Assembly (NCBI GenBank): GCA_045631305.1
Contig: JAZQUM010000136.1
Span: 1 to 6,320 of the forward strand
DNA: 6,320 nt
Direction: 5' to 3'
Source of the DNA: JAZQUM01 sp045631305
GTDB taxonomy: Bacteria; Bacillota; Clostridia; Oscillospirales; Oscillospiraceae
Shown: positions 1 to 5,947 of the stretch, piece after piece
Layout: each line of letters opens with the position of its first letter
Numbering within the stretch: position 1 is the first letter of the stretch
Position numbers and translations under genes: made by a program
The notes under the pieces: model-generated
Database searches by the model: none
Told to the model about the DNA's origin: nothing
The model's input: only the letters and a program-made list of their open reading frames with translations

Positions 1-34
1 TGGCTCACAGAACGACATGGCTACGATCCGACTT
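1..34 (-). other. Sequencing adapter remnant (MGI/BGISEQ reverse adapter), not genomic
   Basis: Read on the minus strand from base 34 down to base 1, this stretch begins AAGTCGGATCGTAGCC and ends CTGTGAGCCA. All 34 bases agree with the first 34 bases of the MGI/BGISEQ reverse adapter as I remember it. The join is abrupt: minus-strand serA codes a normal SerA sequence through Ala-Asp-Phe-Ile (bases 46-35), where the family continues roughly Ser-Leu-His-x-Pro, but here the reading turns into Lys-Ser-Asp-Arg-Ser-His and stops at 7-5. The sequence was seen directly; the adapter identity is from memory without a database search. It implies that the genomic part of this contig starts at base 35. 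Confidence 0.95.
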
Positions 35-631
35 GATGAAGTCAGCCTGTGCCAGCAGTTCGTCCATTTCAACATAGGGAACGCCCAGCTTTTCTTCGAT
101 GCCGGGGATGTGGAATACGTCGAATGCAACAACGTTCATGCCGATGCCCTTAGCCAGCTTGCCCAGAGCCTGGCCGATGCGGCCGTAGCCAACGATACCC
201 AGGGTCTTGCCGCTAACTTCGATGCCCTTGCCGTATGCCTTCTTTTCCCACTTGCCTTCACGCATGGTGTGGCCAGCGATGGAGATGTAACGAGAGCAAG
301 CGAACATCATGCCCAGAGCCAGTTCTGCAACGGAGTTGGAGGAAGCACCGGGGGTGTTTCTAACATTGATGCCAACGCTCTTAGCATAGTCAACGTCGAT
401 ATTGTCAACGCCAACGCCGCCACGGATGATGAGCTTCATGTTGGAGCCCTTAGCTTCGTCCAGCTGAGCCTGGCGAACCTTGGTCTTGGAGCGAACGACC
501 ATTACGTCGAAATCACGCATAGCCTTGCCGAGTTCATCAGCTTCATAGAACTGTTCAACAACTTCGTGGCCCATTTCGGTCAGCTTGGTGATAGCGGACT
601 TAGCCATACCGTCAGTAACGAGAATACGCAT
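35..631 (-). CDS. serA: D-3-phosphoglycerate dehydrogenase, 3' part missing (contig end)
   Basis: SerA oxidises 3-phosphoglycerate to 3-phosphohydroxypyruvate with NAD+, the first step of cytoplasmic serine synthesis. The 199 genuine residues hold the N-terminal substrate-domain half, with RSKTKV (47-52), GGVGVDNID (71-79) and NTPGASSNSVAELALG (92-107). The start of the Rossmann NAD-binding domain follows, with GYGRIG (148-153) and an acidic Asp171 after the second strand. The catalytic Arg, Glu and His of this family lie downstream and are missing because the contig ends; any C-terminal regulatory domain is also unseen. The apparent stop at 7-5 and the last nine codons belong to adapter sequence. 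The ATG is preceded by AAGGAG (647-642) at a 10-base spacing. It lies 85 bases downstream of serC on the same strand, so the two are probably co-transcribed. The 2-hydroxyacid dehydrogenase family is certain; phosphoglycerate specificity rests largely on the serC neighbour. Confidence 0.93.
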
Positions 632-660
632 AGTATTTAGTCTCCTTAAAATTTTGATAT

Positions 661-695
661 GGGTATGGCGCGATGCTCAGCATCACGCCATATCC
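661..695 (-). other. Intercistronic hairpin between serC and serA
   Basis: In the minus-strand transcript, bases 692-680 pair with 676-664 around a TGA loop (679-677). This gives 13 base pairs with one G-U wobble; after one mismatch, two further G-C pairs extend the stem. No run of U follows, so it does not look like an intrinsic terminator. It fills much of the 85-base gap between the serC stop and the serA ribosome binding site. It may protect the upstream serC message or adjust the serC:serA ratio, but that role is inferred. Confidence 0.6.
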
Positions 696-716
696 CTTGT
701 TTATAGATGAAATAGA

Positions 717-1805
717 TTACTTGTGTTCAGCTTCGAACTTGGTGAGGAAGTCAACCAGAGCCTGAGCGCCTTCGATGGGCATTGCGTTGTAAACGGAAGC
801 ACGGAGGCCGCCAACGCTCTTGTGACCCTTCAGGTTGTCGTAACCAGCAGCCTTGGTAGCAGCAACAACTTCTGCATCCAGTTCAGCGCTTTCGGTAACG
901 AAGGGGATGTTCATGAGGCTGCGGGAGCCAGCTTCAACGGTACCCTTGAACATCTTGGAGGAATCCAGGAAGTCATAGATAACCTTAGCCTTGTCGATGT
1001 TACGCTGATGCATAACTTCCAGACCACCGATGCTCTTCAGGTACTTGAATACCTTGCCGCAGCAGTAGATAGCCCAGGTGTTGGGGGTGTTGTACATAGA
1101 ACCGTTGTCAGCGTGGGTCTTGTACTTCAGGTATACGGGCATGTTTTCATCCAGATCGTCGCGGATCAGGTCTTCACGGATGATAACAACAACCATGCCA
1201 GCGGGGCCAACGTTCTTCTGAACGCCAGCGTAGATTACGCCGTAGTCAGAAACGTTGCAGGGCTGGGACAGGAACATGGAAGACTGGTCGGAAACCAGGA
1301 TCTTGCCCTTGGTGTTGGGCAGCTTGCTCCAGGTGGTACCATGGATGGTTTCGTTTTCGCAGATGTAAACGTAGTCAGCATCTTCGGGGATGTCCAGATC
1401 GGAGCAATCGGGAATGTAGGAGTAGTTCTTGTCCTTGCTGGAAGCAGCAACGATAACTTCGCCAACCTTCTTAGCTTCAGCGATAGCCTTCTTGGACCAA
1501 GCACCGGTTTCAACGTAAACGGCCTTGCCGTTCTTCATGAGGTTCATGGGGATCATGGAGAACTGAAGGGTAGCGCCGCCCTGGATGAACAGAACCTTGT
1601 AGTTGTCGGGGATGTTCATCAGTTCGCGGAGATCAGCTTCAGCTTCATCAATGATCTGCTGATATACCTTGGAACGGTGGGACATTTCCATAACGGACAT
1701 GCCGGCACCACGATAGTTGAGCAGCTCGTCACGGATTTCTTCCAGGACGGGTTCGGGCATCATAGCGGGACCTGCAGAGAAGTTAAAAGTGCGGCCGTAA
1801 TTCAT
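717..1805 (-). CDS. serC: Phosphoserine aminotransferase
   Basis: SerC is a PLP-dependent class-V aminotransferase that converts 3-phosphohydroxypyruvate plus glutamate to phosphoserine and 2-oxoglutarate, the second step of serine synthesis; many homologues also act in PLP synthesis. The 362-residue length equals that of E. coli SerC. Diagnostic segments are FNFSAGPAMMPEPVLEEI (7-24), FIQGGATLQFSMIPMN (73-88), NETIHGT (151-157), VSDQSS (171-176) with the PLP-binding Asp173, and YAGVQKNVGPAG (192-203) with the Schiff-base Lys197. The C-terminal GHKSVGGLRASVYNAMP (327-343) follows. I chose the ATG at 1805 over an in-frame ATG at 1925 because homology begins there and GGAGGA (1819-1814) sits 8 bases upstream. 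It is the first gene of a serC-serA operon. Every lysine codon I read here is AAG, unlike the neighbouring genes, which fits high expression. Confidence 0.97.
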   Translation of the reverse strand: MNYGRTFNFSAGPAMMPEPVLEEIRDELLNYRGAGMSVMEMSHRSKVYQQIIDEAEADLRELMNIPDNYKVLFIQGGATLQFSMIPMNLMKNGKAVYVETGAWSKKAIAEAKKVGEVIVAASSKDKNYSYIPDCSDLDIPEDADYVYICENETIHGTTWSKLPNTKGKILVSDQSSMFLSQPCNVSDYGVIYAGVQKNVGPAGMVVVIIREDLIRDDLDENMPVYLKYKTHADNGSMYNTPNTWAIYCCGKVFKYLKSIGGLEVMHQRNIDKAKVIYDFLDSSKMFKGTVEAGSRSLMNIPFVTESAELDAEVVAATKAAGYDNLKGHKSVGGLRASVYNAMPIEGAQALVDFLTKFEAEHK

Positions 1806-1830
1806 TTTGCAATTCCTCCAAAAATAATAT

Positions 1831-1844
1831 TGCGCAATTGCGCA
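1831..1844. promoter_or_regulatory. 14-bp perfect palindrome in the serC leader, candidate operator
   Basis: TGCGCAATTGCGCA is fully self-complementary. It lies between the predicted serC transcription start (about 1863) and the serC ribosome binding site (1819-1814), where a bound repressor could block elongation or initiation. The symmetric, GC-flanked AATT core is typical of a dimeric regulator site. No regulator is encoded in the window, so an operator function is inferred. It could instead fold as a small RNA hairpin, though a perfect palindrome leaves no unpaired loop. Confidence 0.45.
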
Positions 1845-1869
1845 TAATCGCGCTCTTACATACATTGAT

Positions 1870-1898
1870 AGTATAATACACACCGCACGGATAATCAA
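1870..1898 (-). promoter_or_regulatory. Sigma-A promoter of serC-serA
   Basis: On the minus strand the -35 box TTGATT (1898-1893) and -10 box TATACT (1875-1870) are 17 bases apart. The predicted start is near 1863, giving a leader of about 58 bases. That is too short for a T-box riboswitch, and I see none. Hexamers match 4/6 and 5/6 to consensus. Confidence 0.7.
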
Positions 1899-1969
1899 CT
1901 GCAAAATCAAAAATTGTTTCCGCAAAAATTGAAAAAAAGTCGCATTTTGAAGAAAAACCCTTAAAACTA

Positions 1970-2008
1970 TGTGAGGAAAAATGACATAAAACGTGAATTT
2001 TCCTCACA
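1970..2008. repeat. 11-bp inverted repeat in the divergent spacer
   Basis: TGTGAGGAAAA (1970-1980) and TTTTCCTCACA (1998-2008) are perfect inverted copies separated by 17 bases. The repeat lies upstream of both divergent promoters (serC to the left, the E2-like gene to the right), so neither predicted transcript would contain it and a terminator role is unlikely. A binding site for a regulator acting on one or both genes is the simplest reading. The 311-base spacer 1806-2116 otherwise contains the two promoters and the palindrome at 1831, but no gene that I can support. Confidence 0.5.
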
Positions 2009-2045
2009 AAAAACCGGCGATTGTCTCTCTTGTGCCATAAAATAC

Positions 2046-2075
2046 TTGAAAAGCGAGATAATTTTCCCGTATAAT
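2046..2075 (+). promoter_or_regulatory. Sigma-A promoter of the E2-like acyltransferase gene
   Basis: TTGAAA (2046-2051) and TATAAT (2070-2075) are 18 bases apart. The predicted start near 2082 gives a leader of about 35 bases ending in the ribosome binding site GAGGAG (2105-2110), 6 bases before the ATG. Confidence 0.72.
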
Positions 2076-2116
2076 AAAGGTGTGTGTTAGTTTTTGGTTC
2101 AAGAGAGGAGATTATT

Positions 2117-2962
2117 ATGCGTTCAGACGGAAAGAGAGTAAAAGATATTTCCCCCATTGTGGCCGCGCTCCCCTATATTATGCCTAAGAGATATGATGCG
2201 CTGAACTATATCACGGTTCATGCCGATATGGAGCCCATCAAGGAGTATATCAATAAAAAGCGTAGAGAAGGTGTCCGAGTTGGTCATATGAGTGTGATCA
2301 TGGCAGCGTATTACAAGGCTGCTCAGGAGCATCCTTATATCAACCGCTTTATTATGAATAGCAAGATCTATCAGAGAAACCATTTCTGCGTCAGTTTTGT
2401 TATGCTCAAAGAGCGCGCAGACGGAACGCCTGATGAAACTTCGTTGAAGGTTTATCTGGAACCGGAAGATGACATCATTTCTATCAATGAGAAAACGCAG
2501 AAGCTCATTGAAAAGAATCTGGAATCCACCCATAATAACAGTACGGACAAGTTTGTAAACTTCATGCTTTCCTTGCCGCTGCTGCCTAAGATCGTTGTGG
2601 GTCTTGCCAATTTTATGGATCGACTGGGGATTTTGCCTAAGTTCATCATTGATCTGTCCCCCTTCCACACCAGCTTGTTTATTACCAATCTGGCCTCCAT
2701 TAATACCAGTACCATTTATCACCATTGCTACGAATTCGGCACCACCGGTGTATTTATCTGCATGGGTAAGCCTGTGCCGGACTATATCAGCGGTAATTAT
2801 GATAAGAAGATCATGCCTCTTGGTATCGTAATGGATGAGCGAATCAGCACGGGATCCCAGTATGCAAAGTTCAGCAAAACTTTTATGCAGTATCTTAAAC
2901 ATCCCGAACGCCTGGAAAAGAAGGCGGAAGTGGCTGAAGAAAAAGAAGAGGCCACTGTATAA
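2117..2962 (+). CDS. Stand-alone 2-oxo acid dehydrogenase E2-like acyltransferase domain protein
   Basis: This 281-residue protein matches the catalytic fold of dihydrolipoyl acyltransferases and chloramphenicol acetyltransferase, but has no N-terminal lipoyl or E1/E3-binding domain. Recognisable parts are a basic N-terminus ending in PYIMPKR (19-25), HPYINRF (72-78), a hydrophobic middle (about 147-183), then SLFITNLASI (186-195), IYHHCYEFGTTGVFICMGK (200-218) and DERISTG (240-246). That last motif occupies the position of DHRxxDG in true E2 enzymes; the His is Glu241 and the Asp is Thr245. Related clostridial proteins, as I recall them, have DERIxDG, so the Thr is the local change. The tail (265-281) is rich in Lys and Glu. 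The ATG at 2117 has GAGGAG 6 bases upstream; a GTG at 2084 lacks such a site and lies at the predicted transcript start. It is monocistronic, with its own promoter and terminator. No dehydrogenase E1 or E3 gene is nearby, so the substrate is unknown and a non-catalytic role is possible. Confidence 0.82.
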   Translation: MRSDGKRVKDISPIVAALPYIMPKRYDALNYITVHADMEPIKEYINKKRREGVRVGHMSVIMAAYYKAAQEHPYINRFIMNSKIYQRNHFCVSFVMLKERADGTPDETSLKVYLEPEDDIISINEKTQKLIEKNLESTHNNSTDKFVNFMLSLPLLPKIVVGLANFMDRLGILPKFIIDLSPFHTSLFITNLASINTSTIYHHCYEFGTTGVFICMGKPVPDYISGNYDKKIMPLGIVMDERISTGSQYAKFSKTFMQYLKHPERLEKKAEVAEEKEEATV

Positions 2963-2976
2963 TCGATAAAATAATA

Positions 2977-3007
2977 AAAAGAGGTTCGTCTCAGACGAAC
3001 CTCTTTT
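2977..3007. terminator. Bidirectional intrinsic terminator
   Basis: GAGGTTCGTC (2981-2990) pairs perfectly with GACGAACCTC (2994-3003) around a TCA loop, and the stem is extended by A-T pairs (2977-2980 with 3004-3007). On the plus strand it is followed by a T-rich tract (3004-3013); on the minus strand by TTTTTATTATTTTAT. It begins 15 bases after the E2-like gene stop and lies 12 bases beyond the convergent glycosyltransferase stop, so it can serve both. Confidence 0.93.
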
Positions 3008-3018
3008 CTTTTTGGAAT

Positions 3019-5244
3019 TTACTGTGCTAAAAGCTCTTTGGCGGTTTCGCGGTTCTTTTCTTCGGTGGCCAGAAGCTTTTCTACAGCAGCTGCCTGCGCT
3101 TCGGGGTGATTGGCACGTTCTACGGCAGCATCAATCTTGGAGCAGAGATCCTTTGTGTTAAGCTTGTCCAGATCAATGAACAAATCCTGACCAATGTAAC
3201 GCAGGAAAGAGCTGACCTTGGGGTCATATACAATGCCAACCAACGGGATGCCGTGACCTGCGGCAAAGATCAGCGTGTGCAGACGCATGGAGACCACTGC
3301 CTGCATGCGGGAGAGGATGCCGATGATGGTACGGGCATCGTGGTGAGAATCGAAGAAATGATAGGGAACGGTGAGCTTTTTTGCTGCAAGACGGGCGGCA
3401 TTGGGGTCAGTACGGTTTTCCACGGAGAGGAAAATGGGAGTGAGGTCGTAAGTCTTGTAGGCATATTCTGCGGCAGCGGTAATGCTGTCTACATTTTCAG
3501 CAAAGCCTTTCCACAGACGGAGCGTAAAGCAAATATACTTTCCGTGAGTGGGGATCCCGGCAGAGAGCATGGCGCTATCCACTGCGTCATTAGAAGCGGC
3601 AGAAAGGATCAGCGCGGGGTCTGCGGTGAGCAGTGCGCGGGGGCGGGTGATGCCCATAGCCTGCAGTTCGGCCAAAGAATCGGGCTCGCGCAGGGTGATG
3701 GCATCTACGCTGCGGTTGATGACATGACCTGCCAGACGGCGGTGGCTTTCCCGCACCACGGGGCCGATGCCGCAGCCATACATCTGTACCTTGCAGCCAA
3801 GGAACTTGGCGGCGCGGATGTTGGTGAGATAATACCACAGAGAGCGGCAGCTGGTGACATCCTGGATCAGGCTGCCGCCTCCGTTAATGTAAAGCTTAGA
3901 GCGGCGCATAGCCCGCATCCATCTCATGGGTGAGAAAATGTGAATGGCATTGACGCGGTAGGTGAGGCGGGTGGCCTGGGGATCGCGGGAAAGAACATGA
4001 ATGGGCATATCGGGATCGATGGAGCGCATTTCTTTTAAAATGGCTTCCAGAATAGCCTCGTCACCTGCGTTTCCGCGACCATAAGCACCACAGAGTACCA
4101 CACCATCACGCTTGGCTTTGGGGCGGTGGTAGCGGCGTAATACTTCCCGGTAAATATGAAGCTGGGTGTCGATAGTGCTTTGAATGGAGAACTTGGTAGA
4201 AGCTTTTTCGTAGAGCTTTTCACCCATGCCGCAGCGAAGGTCATCATCCTTGGCGAGGGCTGCAAGATGAGAACCAAGTGCCTTATAATCCTGCGGTGTA
4301 AAGAGATAACCGTTTACGCCGTGATCGATAAGCGCGGGGATGCCGCCAACGGCAGAAGCCACCGTTGCCAGGTGGAAACGGGCACCTTCGGTCAGCGCAT
4401 AGGGGAAGGTTTCGGAAAGGGAGGTAAGAGCGTTAATATCAAGGGCATGATAGAAGCGGTCCATGCCGCCGGAGATCCAGCCGGCAAAGCAGACCTTGTC
4501 TTCCACATCCAGTTCTTTGGCAAGGCTGCCCAGAAGTTCCCGTTCTTCACCGTCGCCTGCAATAACAAGGCGCAGTCGGTCGCATTCTTTAGCGGCAATG
4601 GCAAAACCTCGGATCAGGGTGGACATATCCTTAACAGGGTTCAGTCGCGCGGCAATACCCACTACTACGCTGTTTTCATCCACATTGGCGCCCAACGCGC
4701 GGAGATAGGCGATGCGGTCTTCATTGATGTTGGGGGGGGTGAAATCGATGCCGTTATAGATGGCATAGAATTTATCGGCAGGGAAGCCGCGGCGGATGAG
4801 AAGATCTACCATAGCGTCCGATACACCGATGCGGTAATCCAGACGGCGCAGCGCCCAGGCATTGATCTTGCCGAAGGTCATGGCAGCCATGCGGCGGCCC
4901 ATATAGTCCAGCTTATAGTCACTGTGTACGGTGGAAACCACAGGGAGACGTACTTTTCCTCGCAGAAGCGCACCGATCATATTGGCGCGGGAGCCGTGAC
5001 AATGGATGAGTTCGTAGCCGCCGGCCTTGATAAACGCGGCCAGATCACGGCACACGCGGGCCACATTGTTGCCGCCCATGATGGTGGTCTCGATGCCCAG
5101 GGCCCGAGCCTCTTCGGCAAAGGGACCGTCGCGGAAGCAGACGAGGTGGACAGAGATCTCTTTTCCTAAATTGTGCAGCAGACTCAGTACGTGGGTCTTT
5201 GCACCGCCGCTGTCGCCGCCGCTGATGAGATGAATGACTTTCAT
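3019..5244 (-). CDS. GT4 glycosyltransferase fused to CsaB-like polysaccharide pyruvyl transferase
   Basis: This 741-residue two-domain protein has no signal peptide. Residues 1 to about 370 form a GT-B retaining glycosyltransferase of family GT4: GGAKTHV (13-19), HCHGSRAN (81-88), YNGID (163-167), ARLNPVKD (199-206) and an EX7E motif with Glu278 and Glu286 in SETFPYALTEG. Residues about 380-700 match CsaB: GAYGRGNAGDEAIL (386-399), INGGGSLIQDVTS (453-465), YGCGIGPV (489-496), MRLHTLIFAAG (653-663) with His656, and YDPKVSSF (673-680). The tail after 705 looks helical and charged. CsaB adds a ketal-linked pyruvate from phosphoenolpyruvate to secondary cell-wall polysaccharide, which in Bacillus anchors SLH-domain S-layer proteins. 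The fused GT4 may add the sugar that is then pyruvylated; this is inferred. The ATG has GTGAGGA (5257-5251) 6 bases upstream. It is divergent from a DUF4330-like gene. The csaB name fits only the second half, so I leave the symbol blank. Confidence 0.92.
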   Translation of the reverse strand: MKVIHLISGGDSGGAKTHVLSLLHNLGKEISVHLVCFRDGPFAEEARALGIETTIMGGNNVARVCRDLAAFIKAGGYELIHCHGSRANMIGALLRGKVRLPVVSTVHSDYKLDYMGRRMAAMTFGKINAWALRRLDYRIGVSDAMVDLLIRRGFPADKFYAIYNGIDFTPPNINEDRIAYLRALGANVDENSVVVGIAARLNPVKDMSTLIRGFAIAAKECDRLRLVIAGDGEERELLGSLAKELDVEDKVCFAGWISGGMDRFYHALDINALTSLSETFPYALTEGARFHLATVASAVGGIPALIDHGVNGYLFTPQDYKALGSHLAALAKDDDLRCGMGEKLYEKASTKFSIQSTIDTQLHIYREVLRRYHRPKAKRDGVVLCGAYGRGNAGDEAILEAILKEMRSIDPDMPIHVLSRDPQATRLTYRVNAIHIFSPMRWMRAMRRSKLYINGGGSLIQDVTSCRSLWYYLTNIRAAKFLGCKVQMYGCGIGPVVRESHRRLAGHVINRSVDAITLREPDSLAELQAMGITRPRALLTADPALILSAASNDAVDSAMLSAGIPTHGKYICFTLRLWKGFAENVDSITAAAEYAYKTYDLTPIFLSVENRTDPNAARLAAKKLTVPYHFFDSHHDARTIIGILSRMQAVVSMRLHTLIFAAGHGIPLVGIVYDPKVSSFLRYIGQDLFIDLDKLNTKDLCSKIDAAVERANHPEAQAAAVEKLLATEEKNRETAKELLAQ

Positions 5245-5268
5245 AAAAAATCCTCACTAAATATCCCC

Positions 5269-5297
5269 TTGTGAAACGGGAGGATATCGGGTATAAT
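5269..5297 (+). promoter_or_regulatory. Sigma-A promoter of the DUF4330-like gene
   Basis: TTGTGA (5269-5274) and TATAAT (5292-5297) are separated by 17 bases. The predicted start near 5304 gives a leader of about 81 bases that runs through the opposing promoter at 5371-5343. Confidence 0.7.
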
Positions 5298-5342
5298 GGT
5301 GCGGTAAGGGAACCAAGAGTTTCCAAATTTCTCTAATATATA

Positions 5343-5371
5343 ATTATACATTGTCCGTTCTCTACGGTCAA
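5343..5371 (-). promoter_or_regulatory. Sigma-A promoter of the GT4-CsaB gene
   Basis: On the minus strand TTGACC (5371-5366) and a consensus TATAAT (5348-5343) are separated by 17 bases, the best promoter match in the window. The predicted start near 5336 gives a leader of about 92 bases. The -35 box lies only two bases before the ribosome binding site GGAGG (5374-5378) of the opposing gene. Confidence 0.8.
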
Positions 5372-5384
5372 GCGGAGGTATCCT

Positions 5385-5870
5385 ATGGAAGGAAAGAGCA
5401 AGCGTATTTTGGGAAAGTTTAACATTATTGACCTTTTGGTGCTGGTACTGATTTTGGCAGTGGTGGCATTTGTGGGGCTTAAAATGACGGGCCGCACTTC
5501 TGACAGCGAAGTTCCTGCCCGTGTGGGTATTACTTATACTGCATTGGCTGAATGTCGTGATCCGCTCTCTTATGAATATGCTGCAAAGTACGTGCCTGCT
5601 GCCATTATGGCAGATGGTGCACTGTATAGTGGCGAGGTAGTTGCAGTAGAAAGCCAGCCCTACATGATCTATGCTGACGGTCAGTGGGTGGAAGATCCCT
5701 ACCATGTAAATATTATCTTCACGGTGGAAGGCACTGTTGCTAAGGAAGCTGTGATGACTTCTCTTATGGGCAAGCAGGAGATTCGAGTCGGCAAGCCCCA
5801 CATTCTGAAAACGGAATATGTTGAATTCCAGGAATGCGTTATCACCTCCGTTGAGTGGACGGAAGAATAA
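5385..5870 (+). CDS. Membrane-anchored DUF4330-like protein
   Basis: This is a 161-residue protein. Its N-terminus is short and basic (MEGKSKRILGKFN), followed by one strongly hydrophobic segment at about residues 14-33 (IIDLLVLVLILAVVAFVGLK). With no obvious signal-peptidase site, the segment should anchor the protein with the rest outside. The C-terminal half is beta-rich, with the pattern GKQEIRVGKPHILKTEYVEF (about 129-148) that I associate with DUF4330 proteins of Clostridia. Their function is unknown. It starts at the ATG at 5385 with GGAGG (5374-5378) 6 bases upstream. From memory, DUF4330 genes often neighbour CsaB-type genes, and here it is divergent from one, so a role in cell-envelope polymer export or modification is plausible but inferred. 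The family assignment is from pattern recognition, not a profile search. Confidence 0.78.
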   Translation: MEGKSKRILGKFNIIDLLVLVLILAVVAFVGLKMTGRTSDSEVPARVGITYTALAECRDPLSYEYAAKYVPAAIMADGALYSGEVVAVESQPYMIYADGQWVEDPYHVNIIFTVEGTVAKEAVMTSLMGKQEIRVGKPHILKTEYVEFQECVITSVEWTEE

Positions 5871-5880
5871 AACAACATAG

Positions 5881-5913
5881 AAAAGCCTGAGGCCAATAGC
5901 CTCAGGCTTTTTT
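5881..5913 (+). terminator. Intrinsic terminator after the DUF4330-like gene
   Basis: AAAAGCCTGAGGC (5881-5893) pairs perfectly with GCCTCAGGCTTTT (5899-5911) around a CAATA loop, followed by more T (5912-5913). It begins 10 bases after the stop codon. On the minus strand the stem is followed by TTTTCTATGTTGTTTT, so it may also end the convergent ruvX transcript, less strongly. Confidence 0.93.
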
Positions 5914-5947
5914 GCGGATACATATTAATAAATAGGTAAGCAGGTGT

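Noticed and set aside
34..35. A genuine frameshift or pseudogene in serA
   Set aside because: The loss of homology begins exactly at the adapter boundary, so truncation by the assembly explains it without any mutation.
723..1847. A 374-codon open frame on the plus strand opposite serC, and a similar 207-codon one opposite serA (17-640)
   Set aside because: Both are shadows of strongly biased serC and serA codons. Neither product resembles a known family, neither has a plausible ribosome binding site, and the one opposite serA begins inside adapter sequence.
1806..1925. N-terminal extension of SerC by 40 residues from an ATG at 1925
   Set aside because: The extension covers the promoter, palindrome and ribosome binding site, has no homology, and the 362-residue form from 1805 has the family's normal length.
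1978..2000. Tiny leader peptide frames inside the inverted repeat (for example ATG-ACA-TAA at 1981 after GTGAGGA)
   Set aside because: The region is upstream of both predicted promoters, and the frames of two to six codons carry no recognisable attenuation pattern.
2084..2116. GTG start for the E2-like protein 11 codons upstream
   Set aside because: It lies at the predicted transcription start with no ribosome binding site; the ATG at 2117 has GAGGAG at 6 bases.
5241..5801. A 186-codon minus-strand frame opposite the DUF4330-like gene
   Set aside because: It overlaps the promoters and the start of the GT4-CsaB gene, its product has no recognisable motif, and the plus-strand gene has a good ribosome binding site, membrane anchor and terminator.
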